Assembly: GCF_016462545.1 (NCBI RefSeq)
Contig: NZ_JAEMTA010000006.1
Location: 1-64,000, forward strand
Direction: 5' to 3'
DNA length: 64,000 nt
DNA from: Mycolicibacterium sp.
GTDB lineage: Bacteria; Actinomycetota; Actinomycetes; Mycobacteriales; Mycobacteriaceae
Shown here in pieces: positions 1 through 9,245 of this stretch. Within the stretch, counting starts at the first letter, position 1. Each line of letters begins with the position of its first letter. Both the position numbers and the translations under genes were made by a program. The notes below the pieces were generated by a model. That model was given only the letters and a program-made list of their open reading frames with translations. It did not search any database and was not told where the DNA came from.

Positions 1-667
1 GTGCCTGCCCGGAGGCGGGTGCCGGTGTCGGAGCGGGTGTCGGAGCCGGCTCCTCGGGGTAGGGCCGCGGCTGGGGAGCGGGTGCGGCAGGGGCAGGTGC
101 CCCTGAGGCAGGCGGCCCGGGACGCGTCGGTTCACCAGGGTTGGGCGCCACGATCGGCGCATCGGGCTCGGCCGGCGAGATCAGCGGCGGCATGCCGGGA
201 GGTGCACCGGGCAGCCCCGGTGGCGTACCCGGCAGTCCGGGGGGCGCACCGGTCGGCGCCTGGCCGCCCGGTGGCTGCTCGCCCGCGGCGGGAATGGCGT
301 GGATCACGGGCCGGATGTAGAGCCGGGCCGTCTGCCCGAGGTTGCGAGCCTCGTTGCCGTCGTTGCCGGGAACGGTGATGACGAGGTTGTCGCCGTCGAC
401 CACGACTTCGGAGCCCGAGACTCCGAGCCCGTCGACGCGGGAGCTGATGATCTCCTGCGCCTGGGCCAGGGACTCACGCGTGGGAGGCGAGCCGTCCGGG
501 GTGCGGGCGGTGAGAGTGACGCGGGTGCCGCCCTGCAGATCGATGCCAAGTTTGGGCTTGGCTTGCTTGTCTCCGGTCAGGAACACCAGCAGGTAAGCGC
601 CGATGAGCAGAACCAGAAAAAGCGTCAGGTAGCGGTAGGGATGCACCGGCGCCGAAGGCGATGCCAC
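1..667 (-). CDS. secD: SecD, protein translocase subunit (partial, N-terminal 222 residues)
   Basis: SecD is the membrane subunit that works with SecF and YajC at the SecYEG channel and uses the proton motive force to help pull exported proteins across the membrane. The visible part starts at a GTG (667) behind a GAGGAGA ribosome site. It has one membrane segment (about residues 13-32, ending LVFLTGD) and the first periplasmic domain with [17 protein letters not shown] and [21 protein letters not shown] long Pro/Ala-rich stretch typical of mycobacterial SecD begins near residue 120. The gene leaves the window at its left edge, so the other membrane segments are not seen. yajC lies 69 nt upstream on the same strand. 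Confidence 0.95.
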   Translation of the reverse strand, partial: MASPSAPVHPYRYLTLFLVLLIGAYLLVFLTGDKQAKPKLGIDLQGGTRVTLTARTPDGSPPTRESLAQAQEIISSRVDGLGVSGSEVVVDGDNLVITVPGNDGNEARNLGQTARLYIRPVIHAIPAAGEQPPGGQAPTGAPPGLPGTPPGLPGAPPGMPPLISPAEPDAPIVAPNPGEPTRPGPPASGAPAPAAPAPQPRPYPEEPAPTPAPTPAPASGQA

Positions 668-736
668 GTTCTTGGTTCTCCTCAGATTGGTACGTCAACC
701 CGCAAAGAGTACGTGGTTGCGCTGTGTGCTCAGCCG

Positions 737-1126
737 TCAGTCTTTGGTGAGTCGATCCGGGTCGGACCTGACCTCGGTGCCTGCGGTGGGCCGGTCAAGC
801 TCCTGCGCCGTCGACGCCTCGACGGCATCATCGTCTTCGTACTCGTCGTCTTCGTACTCGTCATCGTCGTCGACGATGGTCTTCTCCTTGACGGCCAACT
901 TCAGCATCGTGACGACGACGCCGGGTGCGAGTTCGACGTCGATCTTCGAGTCGGCGACGTCGGTGATGGTGCCGAAGAGGCCCGCCGTGGTCATGATCTC
1001 GTCTCCGACGGCCAACGAATCGTGCAGGTTGATCGTCGCCTGCATGGCCTTCTTCTGCTTGCGCGACGCGAAGAACATGAACGCGCCCATGATGACGAGC
1101 AGTGGGACGAAGATGGCGAGATCCAT
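737..1126 (-). CDS. yajC: YajC, preprotein translocase accessory subunit
   Basis: A 129-residue protein with one N-terminal membrane helix (MDLAIFVPLLVIMGAFMFF) and the short beta domain of the YajC family (HDSLAVGDEIMTTAGLFGTI). The C-terminal tail is strongly acidic, with a run of Asp, Glu and Tyr at about residues 88-103 (DDDDEYEDDEYEDDD). It accompanies SecDF at the Sec channel. The ATG at 1126 was chosen because it gives the family start MDLAIF; the reading frame continues upstream to 1348, but that extension is polar and unlike YajC. It is the first gene of yajC-secD(-secF). Confidence 0.93.
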   Translation of the reverse strand: MDLAIFVPLLVIMGAFMFFASRKQKKAMQATINLHDSLAVGDEIMTTAGLFGTITDVADSKIDVELAPGVVVTMLKLAVKEKTIVDDDDEYEDDEYEDDDAVEASTAQELDRPTAGTEVRSDPDRLTKD

Positions 1127-1474
1127 GGCAGCTCTGACTTTCGTATCGATATCTTGGTCATGGCGCCCCGGGACGGATGCGGTCACTCGGGGGCCTCGTC
1201 TCCGGACCAGTGTGCCATCACCGCGTCTGATGGCGGACACGCCCCATCTCGCAGCCATGGCCGAAGTGGGGCCGGTGACGCATCCGGCGGTGCGCTGATC
1301 AGCGTCGGCGACCGAAAGCGTAGGAGATGTCTCGTCGGAGTGCCGCAATCCTCCGCTGCGCGCCGCCCTTACCGACGTTTCCGGTCGCGTCGCCTGCTGC
1401 GGCGACTAGGCTTCGAGAGGACGTTCCGACGTCCCCCTCCCCTGGCATCGCCACCCCCTCGCAGGAGTCATGAC
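1127..1474. other. Intergenic region between yajC and gabT
   Basis: These 348 bases hold the divergent promoters of yajC-secD and gabT. Open frames on both strands cross the region, but each is an upstream extension of a neighbouring gene without family similarity. A GCAGGAGT ribosome site (1461-1468) belongs to gabT. I see no RNA gene, repeat or convincing operator. Confidence 0.5.
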
Positions 1475-2815
1475 GTGAGCACCATCGAACAGAGCCGCCA
1501 TCTCGCCACCGCGATCCCCGGCCCCAAGTCCGCGGCGTTGATCGCCCGCAAGAGCGAGGCCGTTGCACGCGGCGTCGGCAACACCATGCAGGTGTACGCG
1601 GCCCGCGCGGGCGGCGGCATCCTCGAGGACGTCGACGGCAACCGACTCATCGACCTGGGGTCCGGCATTGCCGTCACCACCATCGGCAATGCCTCGCCCC
1701 GCGTCGTCGAGGCGGTGGCGGCGCAGGTCGCTGAATTCACGCATACCTGCTTCATGGTGACCCCCTACGAGGGGTACGTCGCGGTGTGCGAGCACCTCAA
1801 TCGGTTGACGCCCATCAAGGGCGACACCCGATCGGCACTGTTCAACTCGGGCTCTGAGGCCGTCGAGAACGCCGTGAAGATCGCCCGCACCTATACCCGC
1901 AAGCAGGCGGTCGTGGCGTTCGACCACGCCTACCACGGCCGCACGAACCTCACGATGGCCCTGACCGCCAAGTCGATGCCCTACAAGCACGGCTTCGGAC
2001 CGTTCGCCCCCGAGGTCTACCGCGCGCCGATGTCCTATCCGTATCGCGATGCCGAGTTCGGCAAGGAACTCGCCACCGACGGCGAGCTGGCGGCCAAGCG
2101 GGCGCTGACTGTCATCGACAAGCAGGTGGGTGCCGAGAACCTCGCGGCGATCATCATCGAACCGGTCCAGGGCGAGGGCGGATTCATCGTCCCCGCGGAG
2201 GGCTTCCTGCCGACGCTGCTCGACTGGTGCCGAAAGAACGACGTGATCTTCATCGCCGACGAGGTGCAGTCCGGATTCGCCCGCACCGGTGCGATGTTCG
2301 CCTGCGAGCACGACGGCATCGATCCCGATCTCATCGTCACGGCCAAGGGCATCGCCGATGGACTGCCGCTGGCGGGCGTCACGGGTCGCGCCGAGATCAT
2401 GGACGCCCCGCACGTCGGCGGCCTTGGTGGCACGTACGGCGGAAACCCGATCGCCTGCGCCGCTGCGCTCGCGACGATCGAGACCATCGAGGCCGACGGC
2501 ATGGTGGCCAGGGCCCGCGAGATCGAGGCGTTCATGAAGGAACGCCTGGGTCGGATGCAGGCAGACGACGATCGGATTGGCGACGTTCGCGGTCGCGGCG
2601 CCATGATCGCCGTCGAGTTGGTCAAGTCCGGCACCACCGAGCCCGACGCCGACCTGACCAAGGCCCTGTGTGCGGGAGCCCATGCCGCAGGCGTGATCGT
2701 GTTGTCCTGCGGCACCTTTGGCAACGTACTTCGATTCCTTCCGCCGCTGACGATCAGCGACGAGCTGCTCGAGGAGGGCCTCGACGTGCTCGCGCTGGTG
2801 CTCAAGGACCTCTGA
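1475..2815 (+). CDS. gabT: 4-aminobutyrate aminotransferase GabT
   Basis: Class III PLP-dependent aminotransferase of 446 residues that moves the amino group of GABA to 2-oxoglutarate, giving succinate semialdehyde and glutamate. It shows the family blocks LFNSGSEAVENAVKIAR, AYHGRTN, IIEPVQGEGGFIVP, FIADEVQSGFARTG and the PLP-lysine region VTAKGIADGLPLAG (Lys near residue 290). The GTG at 1475 follows an AGGAG and gives the usual family length. The next gene starts 3 nt after the stop, so the two are co-transcribed. In M. tuberculosis gabT also lies divergent from yajC-secD, which supports the assignment. Confidence 0.93.
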   Translation: MSTIEQSRHLATAIPGPKSAALIARKSEAVARGVGNTMQVYAARAGGGILEDVDGNRLIDLGSGIAVTTIGNASPRVVEAVAAQVAEFTHTCFMVTPYEGYVAVCEHLNRLTPIKGDTRSALFNSGSEAVENAVKIARTYTRKQAVVAFDHAYHGRTNLTMALTAKSMPYKHGFGPFAPEVYRAPMSYPYRDAEFGKELATDGELAAKRALTVIDKQVGAENLAAIIIEPVQGEGGFIVPAEGFLPTLLDWCRKNDVIFIADEVQSGFARTGAMFACEHDGIDPDLIVTAKGIADGLPLAGVTGRAEIMDAPHVGGLGGTYGGNPIACAAALATIETIEADGMVARAREIEAFMKERLGRMQADDDRIGDVRGRGAMIAVELVKSGTTEPDADLTKALCAGAHAAGVIVLSCGTFGNVLRFLPPLTISDELLEEGLDVLALVLKDL

Positions 2816-2818
2816 ACC

Positions 2819-4252
2819 ATGACGACCGTCCGAAACTTCATCGGCGGTGAGCTCGTCGACTCGGTGAGTGGTGCGACGATGCCGCTGGTGGATCCGACCA
2901 CCGGGGAGAAGTACGGCACGGCGCCGATATCCAACGAGCAGGACGTCGACAACGCCTACGCTGCCGCAGCTGCGGCATTCAGGGACTGGAAGCGCACGAC
3001 CCCGTCAGTCCGGCAGAAGGCGCTGCTCGACTTCGCCGACGACGTGGAGGCGACCGCCGACGAACTGGTCGCCGCCGAAGGACGCAACACGGGTAAGCCG
3101 AACCACGTCACCAGGGCCGAAGAGATTCCGCCGATGGTCGATCAGATCCGCTTCTTCGCTGGTGCCGCAAGGGTTCTCGAGGGCAAGTCGGCAGGCGAAT
3201 ACCTGGAGAACCACACGTCGTGGATCCGTCGCGAGCCGGTGGGCGTCATCGGTCAGGTGGCACCGTGGAATTACCCCATGATGATGGCAGTCTGGAAGTT
3301 CTGCCCCGCTGTCGCTGCGGGCAACACCGTCGTCATCAAACCCAGTGATACGACGCCGGTCACCACCGTCATGCTCGCCGAGCTGGCGGCCAAGCACTTC
3401 CCGCCCGGCGTGCTCAACGTCGTCACCGGCGACCGGGTGACCGGCGCCTCCGTCGTCGCGCATCCGACGCCTCAGATGGTGTCGATCACCGGATCGGTGG
3501 CTGCGGGTCGCGCGGTGGCCGTCAGCGCAGGCGGCCACCTCAAGCGCACGCACCTCGAGCTGGGCGGCAAGGCCCCGGTCATCGTGTTCGGCGACGCCGA
3601 CATCTCCGCCGCGGCGGAGGGAATCGCGACCGCTGGGTACTTCAACGCCGGGCAGGACTGCACCGCTGCCACTCGGGTGCTGGCGCACGCCTCGGTGGTC
3701 GACGAGCTGACGGCTGCACTGGCCGAGCAGGCCAAGGGCGCCCAGACGACATTCGGCAGGGCACCCGACGATGAGGATGCCTGGGTGCCACCGGTCAACA
3801 ACGCCAACCAGCTGGATCGGGTTCTCGGCTTCTTCGATGACGTCCCCGAGCACGCCACCGTCGCAGCCGGTGGACATCGACAGGGTGACAGGGGTTTCTA
3901 CGTCGAGCCCACGGTGATCGGCGGTCTGAGGCAAGACGACCGGCTGATTCAAACCGAGGTCTTCGGGCCCGTCATCACGGTGCAGTCCTTCGTCGAGGAG
4001 GACGACGCGCTGGAGAAGGCCAACGGCGTGGAGTTCGCCTTGGCGTCATCGGTCTGGACGAAGGACGTATCGACCGCCATCCGGATGTCCAACACGTTGG
4101 ACTTCGGCTGCGTGTGGATCAACACCCACATCCCGCTGGTCGCGGAGATGCCGCACGGTGGTTTCAAGTCCTCCGGCCACGGCAAGGACCTGTCGATGTA
4201 CGGCCTCGAGGATTACACGCGCATCAAGCACGTGATGGTCTACACGGGATAG
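2819..4252 (+). CDS. Aldehyde dehydrogenase, succinate-semialdehyde/aminobutyraldehyde type
   Basis: NAD(P)-dependent aldehyde dehydrogenase of 477 residues. The catalytic general base is Glu247 in ELGGKAPVI and the nucleophile is Cys281 in FNAGQDCTAA; IGQVAPWNYP and ITGSVAAGRAV form the cofactor site. It begins 3 nt after gabT, so it probably oxidises the aldehyde made by GabT (succinate semialdehyde to succinate). The overall sequence style (RNFIGGELVDS...TGEKYGTAP) is closer to gamma-aminobutyraldehyde dehydrogenases, so 4-aminobutanal from putrescine breakdown is an alternative substrate. The choice between the two cannot be made from the sequence. Confidence 0.85.
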   Translation: MTTVRNFIGGELVDSVSGATMPLVDPTTGEKYGTAPISNEQDVDNAYAAAAAAFRDWKRTTPSVRQKALLDFADDVEATADELVAAEGRNTGKPNHVTRAEEIPPMVDQIRFFAGAARVLEGKSAGEYLENHTSWIRREPVGVIGQVAPWNYPMMMAVWKFCPAVAAGNTVVIKPSDTTPVTTVMLAELAAKHFPPGVLNVVTGDRVTGASVVAHPTPQMVSITGSVAAGRAVAVSAGGHLKRTHLELGGKAPVIVFGDADISAAAEGIATAGYFNAGQDCTAATRVLAHASVVDELTAALAEQAKGAQTTFGRAPDDEDAWVPPVNNANQLDRVLGFFDDVPEHATVAAGGHRQGDRGFYVEPTVIGGLRQDDRLIQTEVFGPVITVQSFVEEDDALEKANGVEFALASSVWTKDVSTAIRMSNTLDFGCVWINTHIPLVAEMPHGGFKSSGHGKDLSMYGLEDYTRIKHVMVYTG

Positions 4253-4264
4253 CGGCCCGGCCGG

Positions 4265-4951
4265 TCAGTGACCAGCCGTGGTCACGTCTCCAGCGTGTCG
4301 GCGGAGCGGGTTGCGCCAGGACCGTCGCGGGCGATCCGCCACGACGGTGCGGTCGCCGTCCGCTTGGACGGGCGTCGCCGCCGTGATCGGACCCGTGCCC
4401 ATCGTCGAGCGGTCCTCGATCTCGTTGGCGTGTCGCGACGTCGCGACCCGCTGAGCGCGACCTACGTCGCGCACGCTGCGGACCGAGACGCGACCGAGTG
4501 CGATCGCCCCGAGGAACACGATCACCGCGCCCAGACCGTGGAAGTAGGTCAACTCGAGCCAGGCCGCCTTGGTGTCGGTCCCAGCGACCGGGCGCCCGAT
4601 CTCTCCGATGGTCAGCGTGGTGGCCATGACGCGTCCGACGACGAACCAGGCCCCGGCGACGACGCTGAGCCAGCCGCCGAGCACCGCGGTGGCGCGGTTG
4701 CGCGATCGCAGCAGAAGGAGACCGCCGATGACCGCGACGACGCCGGGTAGGACTTCGAGCCAGCCGCGGGCAGCGCTCCACGCAGATCCCTGGTCGGGAT
4801 CGTAGGCAAAGTCGAACGCCGGTCCCACGAAGGGAACCAGCGCTCCCCACAGCCCGAGCAGGATCACCAGGATCCCGCTAGCGGCGCCACGGCTGCGCGC
4901 GATGTGCAGCCTGCCGCCATCCACGCGTTCACCCGAAACGACCTGAGCCAT
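4265..4951 (-). CDS. Conserved mycobacterial membrane protein, unknown function
   Basis: A 228-residue protein with four likely membrane helices: about residues 27-44 (ILVILLGLWGALVPFVG), 68-84 (LPGVVAVIGGLLLLRSR), 88-107 (AVLGGWLSVVAGAWFVVGRV) and 137-155 (FHGLGAVIVFLGAIALGRV). The C-terminal 70 residues are charged and probably cytoplasmic, with several Arg-rich patches. I recognise no enzymatic motif. It converges on the gabT pair, with stops 13 nt apart, and is transcribed alone. Confidence 0.75.
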   Translation of the reverse strand: MAQVVSGERVDGGRLHIARSRGAASGILVILLGLWGALVPFVGPAFDFAYDPDQGSAWSAARGWLEVLPGVVAVIGGLLLLRSRNRATAVLGGWLSVVAGAWFVVGRVMATTLTIGEIGRPVAGTDTKAAWLELTYFHGLGAVIVFLGAIALGRVSVRSVRDVGRAQRVATSRHANEIEDRSTMGTGPITAATPVQADGDRTVVADRPRRSWRNPLRRHAGDVTTAGH

Positions 4952-5213
4952 CGTGCCTCCTAGTTCGGGCGCTGTGTACCCAACTTCCTCCGAGCCCTAA
5001 CGATGCGGCCACAGGAACTTCGCGAGCAGGGCCGGGAGGGCGACGGCGATCGAGGTAGCTCGCGTCGAAACACCTGCACGGAAGTGCCGACGCCACCGTC
5101 GCCCGGAGCCTTTGACGGTCGTCGCCAGACAAACCTCTGGCAACATGTCGGGTGACCTTCCTCCGCTACACTTCAGCGGCTTTGACGCAGGTGAAGACGG
5201 CCGGAGCAGCTCA

Positions 5214-5342
5214 ATGGCAGAAGCATCCAGCAATCTTCTAGAAGAACTCTTGCTGACCTCGGGCAAACCGTTTGCGCTTCTTGTACGATCCGTCGAAGGG
5301 GAGTTCGCATTCGGGCCGAGACCACGCTCTGGCGGCATTTGA
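5214..5342 (+). CDS. Possible 42-residue small protein coupled to the diguanylate cyclase
   Basis: A short frame beginning MAEASSNLLEELLLTSGKPF, with an ATG seven bases after GGAG (5203-5206). Its TGA stop (5340-5342) overlaps the TTG start of the diguanylate cyclase in a TTGA arrangement, as in translationally coupled pairs. The protein has an amphipathic start and a Gly/Arg-rich end (EGEFAFGPRPRSGGI), with no family I recognise. The frame continues open upstream to 5112. It could instead be untranslated leader, so confidence is low. Confidence 0.35.
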   Translation: MAEASSNLLEELLLTSGKPFALLVRSVEGEFAFGPRPRSGGI

Positions 5343-6676
5343 CATACGAACGGCAAGGGCAGACGCGCAAAGTGGAGTGGATTCGCCGTTGGTGGCGACA
5401 GCCCGATCACTACGAATGGCTGTCCGTGTATCTCGGCGTCCGCAACCTCAAGCGGTTCACCCAGTCCATGATGGCCACCATCGTCGCCGTCCTAGGTCTG
5501 GTGCCGATCCTCATGCTCCTCACCCCCGCCGGACCGCAATCTCCGGTGGCCCGCGCGATATCCGTGGTGGTCACCGTGTTCTGCGGGGTCTTGTCGCTGC
5601 TCTGGGCGTTCAAATGGCCCACCAGCGACCAGTCGGCTGCGTTCGTGGTCATCGCCAACCTCTCGATCGCTGCGGCGGTGCTCGTCGACACGCGACCGGG
5701 CGTCGGAATCCAGGGCTGCACCGCCTTCGCGGCACTCGCCGGCTACGTCGCGTTCTTTCACACCAGCAGATATCTGGCCTTCACCCTGGTGATGGCAATG
5801 GGCACGTCGACGGCCTGCGCGATCGAGATCGTCCTCGCGGGTGATCTGCCGCTGGCCGCGAGCAGGCTCCTGATCCTGGTGGTGACCGTTCTCGCAGTTC
5901 CGTTCTGCGTTCAGGTTCTGGTGCACACGTTGGGCATCGACGCGCTCAAGTCGGACATCGACCCCCTCACGGACCTACCCAACCGGCGCGCCTTCCAGCG
6001 GTCGGTTCGGATCCTGGCCGCAGAGTCGAGTCGGGACAGCACCACTCATTTCACTGTGGTGATGGTCGACCTGGATGACTTCAAGCGAATCAACGACACC
6101 GCGGGACACGCGGCAGGCGATCAGACACTGGTCGCCGTCGGCGACATCCTTCGCCACACTCGGCGCGGCGATTCGCTGGTCGCTCGCATCGGTGGGGAGG
6201 AGTTCGTCGTCGCCGTCTCCGGTGACCGCAAGGACGCCATCGGACTCGCCGAGCGCATTCGTCGTGACATCGCCCAGGCTCCGTCGCGGGTCACCGCCAG
6301 CATCGGCGTGGCGAGCGCTTCGCTCTTCCGGGTGGTGGCCCGGGAAATCCCCACCCACGTCGATCACCTGGTCGAGTCAGCAGACCGGGCCATGTACAAG
6401 GCGAAGCGTTCGGGCGGCGATCGGGTGCACGTCGTCGGCCTCCCCTACCAGGCCTACGTCGAGAAGCCGATGACGAGCAAGACCACGGCAACCAACGGCA
6501 GAACGCCTTGGACCGCCGCCGAACGCGCCTTGTCCGGAGCCGACGCCACGAGCACCACGGCGGCGGCCAACATCGACCCCACGCCAGCGAAGAGCAGCGC
6601 CGCACCGACGCGGATTCCACCCGAGATCGTGAACGCAACACCCACCGCCGTCACGACCGCCAAGAAGAGGTTGTAG
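5339..6676 (+). CDS. Membrane-bound GGDEF diguanylate cyclase
   Basis: Makes cyclic di-GMP from two GTP. The N-terminal half has about six membrane helices (residues 40-210), forming an integral sensor of unknown ligand. A GGDEF domain follows (about 215-380) with DPLTDLPNRRAF, VMVDLDDFKRINDTAGHAAGD and an intact active loop GGEEF at 285-289. The inhibitory I-site is not canonical: RRGDSLVARI has one residue more than the usual RxxD spacing before GGEEF. The start may be TTG 5339 (overlapping a small ORF) or GTG 5372. The last 60 residues, rich in Thr and Ala, look non-native and are encoded opposite a DUF1304 gene. Confidence 0.88.
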   Translation: MTYERQGQTRKVEWIRRWWRQPDHYEWLSVYLGVRNLKRFTQSMMATIVAVLGLVPILMLLTPAGPQSPVARAISVVVTVFCGVLSLLWAFKWPTSDQSAAFVVIANLSIAAAVLVDTRPGVGIQGCTAFAALAGYVAFFHTSRYLAFTLVMAMGTSTACAIEIVLAGDLPLAASRLLILVVTVLAVPFCVQVLVHTLGIDALKSDIDPLTDLPNRRAFQRSVRILAAESSRDSTTHFTVVMVDLDDFKRINDTAGHAAGDQTLVAVGDILRHTRRGDSLVARIGGEEFVVAVSGDRKDAIGLAERIRRDIAQAPSRVTASIGVASASLFRVVAREIPTHVDHLVESADRAMYKAKRSGGDRVHVVGLPYQAYVEKPMTSKTTATNGRTPWTAAERALSGADATSTTAAANIDPTPAKSSAAPTRIPPEIVNATPTAVTTAKKRL

Positions 6677-6840
6677 AACCCCTGATTGAACGCCATCAGC
6701 TTGGTGGTCTCGGCTTCCTCGGATGTGGTTCCGAACGTCGCGCGGGTGCGCGGGGACGTCCACCGAAACGATTCGAGTGTCCAGATGTAGACATGCAGAA
6801 CGGCAGCCAACGCTGCGAATATCACTCCGGCAGTAGTCAT
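6454..6840 (-). CDS. DUF1304 family membrane protein
   Basis: A 128-residue integral membrane protein with four helices: VIFAALAAVLHVYIW near the start, FYNLFLAVVTAVGVAFTI, VGAALLFAGVGSMLAAAVVLV and LPLVAVVLLVIGFST. The motif HVYIWTLESFRWTSP and AFNQGFYNLFLA are characteristic of DUF1304, whose function is unknown. It begins 19 nt after the ruvB stop on the same strand, so it probably sits at the end of the ruvCAB transcript. Its 3' half is antisense to the end of the diguanylate cyclase gene. Confidence 0.85.
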   Translation of the reverse strand: MTTAGVIFAALAAVLHVYIWTLESFRWTSPRTRATFGTTSEEAETTKLMAFNQGFYNLFLAVVTAVGVAFTISGGIRVGAALLFAGVGSMLAAAVVLVASAPDKARSAAVQGVLPLVAVVLLVIGFST

Positions 6841-6859
6841 GTCACACTCTTCGTCTCGG

Positions 6860-7927
6860 CTACTCGAACAGGCCCTGCTGCCCCAGGCCGGTGACGCCGC
6901 TGGGCGGCGTCATGCCCAGATGCGTCCAGGCCTGGCCCGTGGCCACCCGACCACGCGGGGTGCGCGCGATCATGCCTGCGCGCACCAGGAAAGGTTCGCA
7001 TACCTCCTCGACGGTCGTGGCCTCTTCGCCCACGGCCACCGCGAGGGTCGACACCCCGACCGGCCCTCCGCCGAAACTTCGGATGAGCGCGGAGAGAACG
7101 GCCCGGTCGAGACGGTCGAGACCCAGTTCGTCCACGTCGTATACCGCGAGCGCGGCCTTCGCGATGTCGCGGGTGATGACACCGTCGGCACGCACCTCGG
7201 CGTAGTCGCGGACACGGCGCAGCAACCGGTTCGCGATGCGTGGCGTGCCACGCGAGCGTCGGGCGATCTCGGCGCCGGCGTCCGCACCCACCTCGATGCC
7301 GAGGATGCCCGCCGAACGGGCAAGTACCCGTTCCAGCTCGGCGGGTTCGTAGAAGTCCATGTGCGCGGTGAAGCCGAACCGATCGCGCAGCGGTCCCGTC
7401 AGCGCGCCGGACCGGGTCGTCGCTCCCACGAGGGTGAAGGGCGCGACCTCCAGGGGAATCGACGTTGCGCCCGGCCCCTTTCCGACGACGACGTCGACGC
7501 GGAAGTCCTCCATCGCGAGGTAGAGCATCTCCTCGGCCGGCCGGGCGATGCGATGAATCTCGTCGATGAACAGCACGTCGTGCTCGACCAGGTTGGACAG
7601 CATCGCGGCCAGATCGCCGGCGCGCTCCAGGGCGGGGCCCGAGGTGAGACGCAGCGACGTTCCGAGTTCGGCGGCGATGATCATGGCCAGTGACGTCTTG
7701 CCGAGCCCGGGCGGGCCCGACAGCAGGATGTGATCCGGTGTGCCACCGCGATTCTTGGCACCCTCGAGGACGAGTTGCAACTGTTCGCGCACCCGCGGCT
7801 GTCCGATGAACTCCTTGAGCGAGCGGGGACGAAGGCTGGCGTCGACGTCGCCCTCACCCACCGTCAGCGCCGCCGACACCTCGCGGTCGGTGGTGTCCTC
7901 GTGGTCGTCCTCGTCGAACCGGCCCAT
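6860..7927 (-). CDS. ruvB: RuvB, Holliday junction branch-migration ATPase
   Basis: AAA+ motor of the RuvAB complex that drives branch migration of Holliday junctions during recombination and fork repair. The 355-residue protein has Walker A GPPGLGKT at 71-78, Walker B LFIDEIHR (Asp122, Glu123), sensor 1 [19 protein letters not shown] and a C-terminal winged helix ([24 protein letters not shown]). The N-terminus is acidic, as in other actinobacterial RuvB. It follows ruvA with a gap of only 6 nt. Confidence 0.97.
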   Translation of the reverse strand: MGRFDEDDHEDTTDREVSAALTVGEGDVDASLRPRSLKEFIGQPRVREQLQLVLEGAKNRGGTPDHILLSGPPGLGKTSLAMIIAAELGTSLRLTSGPALERAGDLAAMLSNLVEHDVLFIDEIHRIARPAEEMLYLAMEDFRVDVVVGKGPGATSIPLEVAPFTLVGATTRSGALTGPLRDRFGFTAHMDFYEPAELERVLARSAGILGIEVGADAGAEIARRSRGTPRIANRLLRRVRDYAEVRADGVITRDIAKAALAVYDVDELGLDRLDRAVLSALIRSFGGGPVGVSTLAVAVGEEATTVEEVCEPFLVRAGMIARTPRGRVATGQAWTHLGMTPPSGVTGLGQQGLFE

Positions 7928-7933
7928 GCCCGC

Positions 7934-8524
7934 CTACTTCTTCCCCAACATCGACAGCGCTGCGCGCAGTGCACTCGACGTCGTCGCCTCGGAATCGTCG
8001 GCGAGAACCTTGTCGGTGGCCTCCTCTGCCTGCTTGGCGGCGAAGCCGAGTCCGACGAGTGCCTCGACGACCAGACCGCGCACCGCGTGGCCGCCGACCA
8101 CCCCGGTGCCACCGGACGAGGCGACCGAGCCAATCTTGTCCCGAAGTTCGAGGACCAGCCGCTCGGCGCCGCGCTTGCCGATGCCAGGCACACGGGTCAG
8201 TGCGGTGACGTCACCGTCGGCCAGCGCCTGCCGAAGCGCCTGGGCGTCGTAGACGGCCAGGGTGGCCAGCCCGATCTTCGGTCCGACGCCGGACACCGAG
8301 AGGAGCGTGGTGAACAGGTCGCGCGATTCGGCGTCGGCGAACCCGTACAACGTCATCGAGTCCTCGCGGACGATCATCGCGGTGATCAGTCTGGCCTCGG
8401 TGCCGCGCCGCAGGGTCGCGAGCGTCGTCGGCGTCGTCATCACCTTGTAGCCGACGCCCGCCGCCTCGATGACGGCGTGATCGAGGGCGACGTCGAGGAC
8501 CTCGCCACGCACCGATGCGATCAT
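7934..8524 (-). CDS. ruvA: RuvA, Holliday junction recognition subunit
   Basis: A 196-residue protein that forms tetramers around Holliday junctions and recruits RuvB. Domain I is the N-terminal OB fold ([20 protein letters not shown]). Domain II carries two helix-hairpin-helix motifs, [12 protein letters not shown] and [13 protein letters not shown]. Domain III, the RuvB contact, is the C-terminal [17 protein letters not shown]. Its ATG overlaps the ruvC stop in ATGA, so the two are translationally coupled. Confidence 0.96.
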   Translation of the reverse strand: MIASVRGEVLDVALDHAVIEAAGVGYKVMTTPTTLATLRRGTEARLITAMIVREDSMTLYGFADAESRDLFTTLLSVSGVGPKIGLATLAVYDAQALRQALADGDVTALTRVPGIGKRGAERLVLELRDKIGSVASSGGTGVVGGHAVRGLVVEALVGLGFAAKQAEEATDKVLADDSEATTSSALRAALSMLGKK

Positions 8525-9075
8525 GTCGCCGCCTTGAGCTTGGCCTTGTACTTGCGGCGCTGCTCGGCGGCCATCGCCTCCGCCTCGGCCATCCGGGCGA
8601 TCATGGGCGCCCGCCAGCAGTGGCAGATGGCCAGCGCCAAGGCGTCCGCGGCATCCGCCGGCGTCGGTTTGGCTTGGAGCGCAAGGATTCTCGTGACCAT
8701 CTCGGTGACCTGCGCCTTATCGGCACGGCCGTTGCCCGTGACGGCGGCCTTCACCTCGCTGGGGGTATGAAAGTGCACGTCGATGTCCCGCCTCGCAGCG
8801 GCCAGGGCGATGACACCACCCGCCTGCGCGGTCCCCATCGCCGTGTTCGCGTTCTGGTTGGCGAACACCCGCTCGATCGCGAGCACGTCCGGACGATGGG
8901 TATCCAGCCAGTGGTCGACGGCGTTGCTGATGGTCAGCAACCGCTTGTGTAGCGGCTGATCCGACGGAGTGCGGACGACGTCGACGTCCAGTGCGATCAC
9001 CTGACGGCCGCGACCGCTCTCGATGACCGAGAGGCCACACCGCGTCAGCCCAGGGTCGACGCCCATCACCCGCAC
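8521..9075 (-). CDS. ruvC: RuvC, Holliday junction resolvase
   Basis: RNase H-fold endonuclease that cuts Holliday junctions symmetrically in a Mg2+-dependent way. The 184-residue protein starts [14 protein letters not shown] with the first catalytic Asp at residue 7, followed by [32 protein letters not shown] and the last acidic pair in [17 protein letters not shown] 9075 was chosen because GGGAG lies just upstream and the family start is MRVMGVDPG; the frame itself extends to 9201. It is the first gene of ruvC-ruvA-ruvB. Confidence 0.96.
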   Translation of the reverse strand: MRVMGVDPGLTRCGLSVIESGRGRQVIALDVDVVRTPSDQPLHKRLLTISNAVDHWLDTHRPDVLAIERVFANQNANTAMGTAQAGGVIALAAARRDIDVHFHTPSEVKAAVTGNGRADKAQVTEMVTRILALQAKPTPADAADALALAICHCWRAPMIARMAEAEAMAAEQRRKYKAKLKAAT

Positions 9076-9245
9076 TGCGACTCCCTCACCACTACGGCCT
9101 CCGACTCCCGAACAGCTGTTCGATACCTTAACGGCTCCGGTCCGCGACCGCGGGCAGCGACATACCCCTGGAACGTCGGTCAGTAGACGATGGCGCGCCA
9201 TCGGGCGGGATCGGCGCCTTTTTGGCCGCGCGATAGTTTGGAGTC

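Noticed and set aside
299..1474. Long 5' extension of the gabT frame (392 extra codons)
   Set aside because: It runs opposite to secD and yajC and has no family similarity; the GTG at 1475 has an AGGAG site and gives the normal GabT length.
1406..2683. Minus-strand frame of 425 codons opposite gabT
   Set aside because: Antisense shadow without domain or start signal.
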